NCBI GenBank assembly: GCA_020632995.1 | Contig: JACKEN010000012.1 | Location: 124,001 to 188,000 of the forward strand | DNA from: Deltaproteobacteria bacterium | Lineage (GTDB): Bacteria > Myxococcota > Kuafuiibacteriia > Kuafuiibacteriales > Kuafuiibacteriaceae | Length of the DNA: 64,000 bases | Reading direction: 5' to 3' | Shown here: in pieces, positions 61,696 through 64,000 of the stretch | Numbering within the stretch: position 1 is the stretch's first letter | Layout of the letters: every line of letters begins with the position of its first letter | Translations under genes and position numbers: made by a program | Notes under the pieces: model-generated | Databases searched by the model: none | What the model saw: the letters and a program-made list of their open reading frames with translations, nothing else | Told to the model about the DNA's origin: nothing

Positions 61696-62528
61696 TGCGT
61701 CGCCTGGCCGCGGTCCTGGGCCGGGACGTCTCGGCCTCCCTCTCGCCCCGGCTCCACGCCGCGGCGGCGCGGGCCCTGGAGCTCGACCTCGCCTACGTCC
61801 CGGTGAGCTGCCCCGACACCGGTCACTTCGTGCGCGCGGTGGAGGCCCTGGAGACCCTGGGCGCCCTCGGGGCCAACGTCACGGTGCCCTACAAGCGGGT
61901 GGCCCTCGACCTCGCGGATCAGGTCTCGAGCACCGCGGCCGAGATCGGCGCGGTCAACACCCTGACCTTCTCCGCCGCCGGGCGCCGCCACGGCGACAAC
62001 ACCGACGGCCCCGGCCTGGTGCGCGCCCTGGCCGAGCTTCCGGCCGCGGTCTTCGAGCGGGTCCAGATCCTCGGGGCGGGCGGCGCGGCCCGGGCGGCGG
62101 CGTGGGCGCTCGCCCAGCTCGGGGTCGACGACGTGCACGTCACCGCCCGCCGCAACGCGGAGCCGGTGGCGGAGGTGGCGAACGGGAAGGCCTCCACCCT
62201 GGAGGCGGTGCGCGGGGCTACCCTGGTGGTGAGCTGCCTCCCCGGCGACGACGCCCTGGCGCGACAGGCCCTGACCGACTGGGTCGACATGACCAAGCGC
62301 CCGGTGGTGTACGACCTCGCCTATGGGGACGAGGCCTCGCCGAGCGCCCTGGTCGCGGCGGCGGAGCGGCGGGGCCTGCTGGCCCACGACGGGCGGGCCC
62401 TCCTGGTGGAGCAGGCCGCGTTGTCCCTGAGCCTTTGGACCGGCGCGGACGCCGCCCGGGCCCGCCAGGCGATGCGGTCGGAGCTGTCGCCCGGGGGGTG
62501 GCGTGACGCGGGGTCGGATCCGGGGTAG
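61695..62528 (+). CDS. aroE: Shikimate dehydrogenase
   Basis: 277 residues. NADPH-dependent reduction of 3-dehydroshikimate in aromatic amino acid synthesis. Substrate-site motifs are VSASLSPRLHAAAARALEL, the catalytic Lys in GANVTVPYKRVAL and Asp in GDNTDGPGLVRAL; the cofactor loop is ILGAGGAARAAAWAL. It overlaps ribF by one base and is followed by pilB after 10 bp, so the three may form one transcript. Confidence 0.92.
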   Translation: MRRLAAVLGRDVSASLSPRLHAAAARALELDLAYVPVSCPDTGHFVRAVEALETLGALGANVTVPYKRVALDLADQVSSTAAEIGAVNTLTFSAAGRRHGDNTDGPGLVRALAELPAAVFERVQILGAGGAARAAAWALAQLGVDDVHVTARRNAEPVAEVANGKASTLEAVRGATLVVSCLPGDDALARQALTDWVDMTKRPVVYDLAYGDEASPSALVAAAERRGLLAHDGRALLVEQAALSLSLWTGADAARARQAMRSELSPGGWRDAGSDPG

Positions 62529-62538
62529 CGTCGCGCCG

Positions 62539-64000
62539 ATGCCAGGACGCCTCGGAGAGCTTCTCGTTCGTGAGAACCTCATCAGCCTGCAGCAACTGCA
62601 GAAGGCCCAAGAAGAGCAGCGGAAGTCCGGCGGCCGCTTGGGCTTCAACCTTACGAAGCTCGGGTACATCGAGGAGAGCGAGCTCACCGCGTTCCTCTCC
62701 AAACAGTACGGCGTACCGAGCATCAACCTCTCGGAGTTCGAGATCGACACCGACGTCATCCGTCTGGTGCCGAAGGAGGTCTCCGAGAAGCACCAGGTCA
62801 TCCCGGTGAACCGGGCGGGCGCCTCGCTCATCGTGGCGATGGCGGACCCGTCCAACATCTTCGCCATCGACGACCTGAAGTTCCTCACCGGGTACAACAT
62901 CGAGGTGGTGGTGGCGTCCGACGGCGCCATCCGCGAGGCCATCGACAAGTACTACGGCCGGCACGACACCCGTGGAGCCGAGCTCAACTACGACGAGGTG
63001 ATGGCCGAGTTCGACGAGGACGAGATCGAGGTCGGCGGCGACGACGACTCGGTCAACGTCGTCGACCTCGAGCGCTCGGCCGAGGACGCGCCGGTGGTGA
63101 AGCTGGTGAACCTCATCTTGATCGACGCGATCAAGAAGGGGGCCAGCGACATCCACATCGAGCCGTACGAGAAGGACTTCCGGGTCCGGTACCGCATCGA
63201 CGGCGTGCTCTACGAGATGATGAAGCCGCCGCTGAAGCTGAAGGCGGCCATCACCTCCCGCCTGAAGATCATGAGCCAGCTCGACATCGCCGAGCGCCGG
63301 CTCCCCCAGGACGGCCGCATCAAGCTGAAGCTCGGCAAGGGCCGGGAGATGGACTATCGCGTGTCCTGCCTCCCGACCCTCTTCGGCGAGAAGATCGTGC
63401 TGCGGCTCCTCGACAAGGGGAACCTGCAGCTCGACATGACGAAGCTGGGCTTCGAGGCCAAGCCGCTCAGCCTGTTCAAGAACGCGATCAAGCGCCCCTA
63501 CGGCATGTGCCTGGTCACCGGCCCCACCGGGTCCGGCAAGACCACCACGCTGTACTCGGCGCTCTCCGAGCTGAACAAGAGCACGGTGAACATCAGCACC
63601 GCCGAGGATCCGGTGGAGTACAACCTCCACGGCATCAACCAGGTGCAGATGCACGACGACATCGGCCTGAACTTCGCCTCGGCCCTGCGCTCCTTCCTGC
63701 GCCAGGATCCGGACATCATCATGGTGGGCGAGATCCGGGACTTCGAGACGGCCGAGATCTCGGTGAAGGCCGCGTTGACGGGCCACATGGTGCTCTCGAC
63801 CCTGCACACCAACGACGCCCCGTCGACGGTGTCCCGCCTGCTGAACATGGGCATCGAGCCGTTCCTCGTGACCGCCTCGGTGAACCTGATCCTGGCCCAG
63901 CGTCTCGCGCGCCGCATCTGCGCGGACTGCAAGACGCCCATCGACGTGCCCGAGAGCGCGCTGTTGGACATCCAGATCAAGCCGAACGAGGTGGGGAGCT
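62539..64000 (+). CDS. pilB: Type IV pilus extension ATPase PilB (partial, runs off window)
   Basis: 487 residues visible; the C-terminus is beyond the window. An N-terminal MshEN/T2SSE-N domain (MPGRLGELLVRENLISLQQL ... YGVPSINLSEFEIDTD) is followed by the GspE/PilB ATPase: Walker A GPTGSGKTTTLY, Asp box AEDPVEYNLHGINQVQ, Walker B DPDIIMVGEIRD, His box HMVLSTLHTNDAPST, and the first half of the tetracysteine zinc motif (CADC). The N-terminal sequence is close to Myxococcus PilB, which powers pilus extension in twitching motility. A GspE of type II secretion is the alternative; no other pilus gene is visible. Confidence 0.88.
   Translation, partial: MPGRLGELLVRENLISLQQLQKAQEEQRKSGGRLGFNLTKLGYIEESELTAFLSKQYGVPSINLSEFEIDTDVIRLVPKEVSEKHQVIPVNRAGASLIVAMADPSNIFAIDDLKFLTGYNIEVVVASDGAIREAIDKYYGRHDTRGAELNYDEVMAEFDEDEIEVGGDDDSVNVVDLERSAEDAPVVKLVNLILIDAIKKGASDIHIEPYEKDFRVRYRIDGVLYEMMKPPLKLKAAITSRLKIMSQLDIAERRLPQDGRIKLKLGKGREMDYRVSCLPTLFGEKIVLRLLDKGNLQLDMTKLGFEAKPLSLFKNAIKRPYGMCLVTGPTGSGKTTTLYSALSELNKSTVNISTAEDPVEYNLHGINQVQMHDDIGLNFASALRSFLRQDPDIIMVGEIRDFETAEISVKAALTGHMVLSTLHTNDAPSTVSRLLNMGIEPFLVTASVNLILAQRLARRICADCKTPIDVPESALLDIQIKPNEVGS

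Overview
The window is very GC-rich (third codon positions almost all G or C) and reads as a member of the Myxococcota or a close former-Deltaproteobacteria relative. The supporting evidence is a Ser/Thr protein kinase with a C-terminal PEGA-like tail, many lipoproteins with Asp-Ala-Gly-rich linkers, a Cys-rich surface lipoprotein, a MYXO-CTERM-like C-terminal sorting tail, roadblock/LC7 proteins, and a PilB that closely resembles the Myxococcus type. Genes are dense, with many ATGA/GTGA stop-start overlaps. Fourteen single-base frameshifts interrupt otherwise convincing genes, so I annotate those genes across the break. They look more like consensus indel errors than real decay.

Layout. 1-1.1 kb: no convincing gene. 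1.1-2.8 kb: three small genes on the minus strand (unknown, SCP2-like, DUF2239), the last preceded by an 11-bp inverted repeat. 2.9-4.7 kb: a polytopic membrane protein, then an intergenic stretch with two different 7-bp tandem repeat arrays. 5.2-9.5 kb (minus): a tightly coupled operon of a lysine-2,3-aminomutase-like radical SAM enzyme, a two-subunit CoA-transferase and a class III aminotransferase/aminomutase, probably for amino acid or beta-amino acid breakdown. 9.6-15.9 kb (minus): beta-carbonic anhydrase, DabA, DabB and a second NDH-type membrane subunit, i.e. an inorganic carbon uptake locus. 16-19.5 kb: an unknown protein, a Cys-rich lipoprotein and a GT39-like membrane glycosyltransferase.

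19.7-29 kb (plus): a Ser/Thr kinase, then an operon of a TPR protein fused to a TonB-dependent receptor, a lipoprotein built of three large repeats, and a secreted TPR protein. 29.4-31.9 kb (plus): a compact operon of a roadblock protein, an ODP-like metallo-beta-lactamase-fold oxygen-sensor-type protein, a DUF4388/PATAN-like protein and a membrane-anchored roadblock-like protein. 32-40.6 kb: an M16 protease and three lipoproteins, including an HExxH protein and a VWA/transglutaminase-like protein. 40.8-44.5 kb: prmA, rsmE and the Fo part of ATP synthase (AtpZ-like, AtpI-like, atpB, atpE), ended by a strong terminator.

45.2-52.3 kb: a PhnD-like binding protein, an RND/MMPL exporter, a LolA-like protein, a phytanoyl-CoA-dioxygenase-like protein and a DUF1302-like barrel, suggesting an envelope lipid or hydrophobic-compound export module. 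52.4-60.7 kb: a secreted type I pullulanase, an acyltransferase, and a sensor histidine kinase translationally coupled to a subtilase-like surface protein that has lost its catalytic triad. 60.7-64 kb: ribF, aroE and the start of pilB, which runs off the window.

The most interesting candidates for undescribed biology are the roadblock/ODP/PATAN operon, the pseudo-subtilase plus histidine kinase pair, the TPR-TonB receptor fusion with its triple-repeat lipoprotein, and the DAB locus with an extra membrane subunit. No tRNA, rRNA, CRISPR array or intact insertion sequence was seen.
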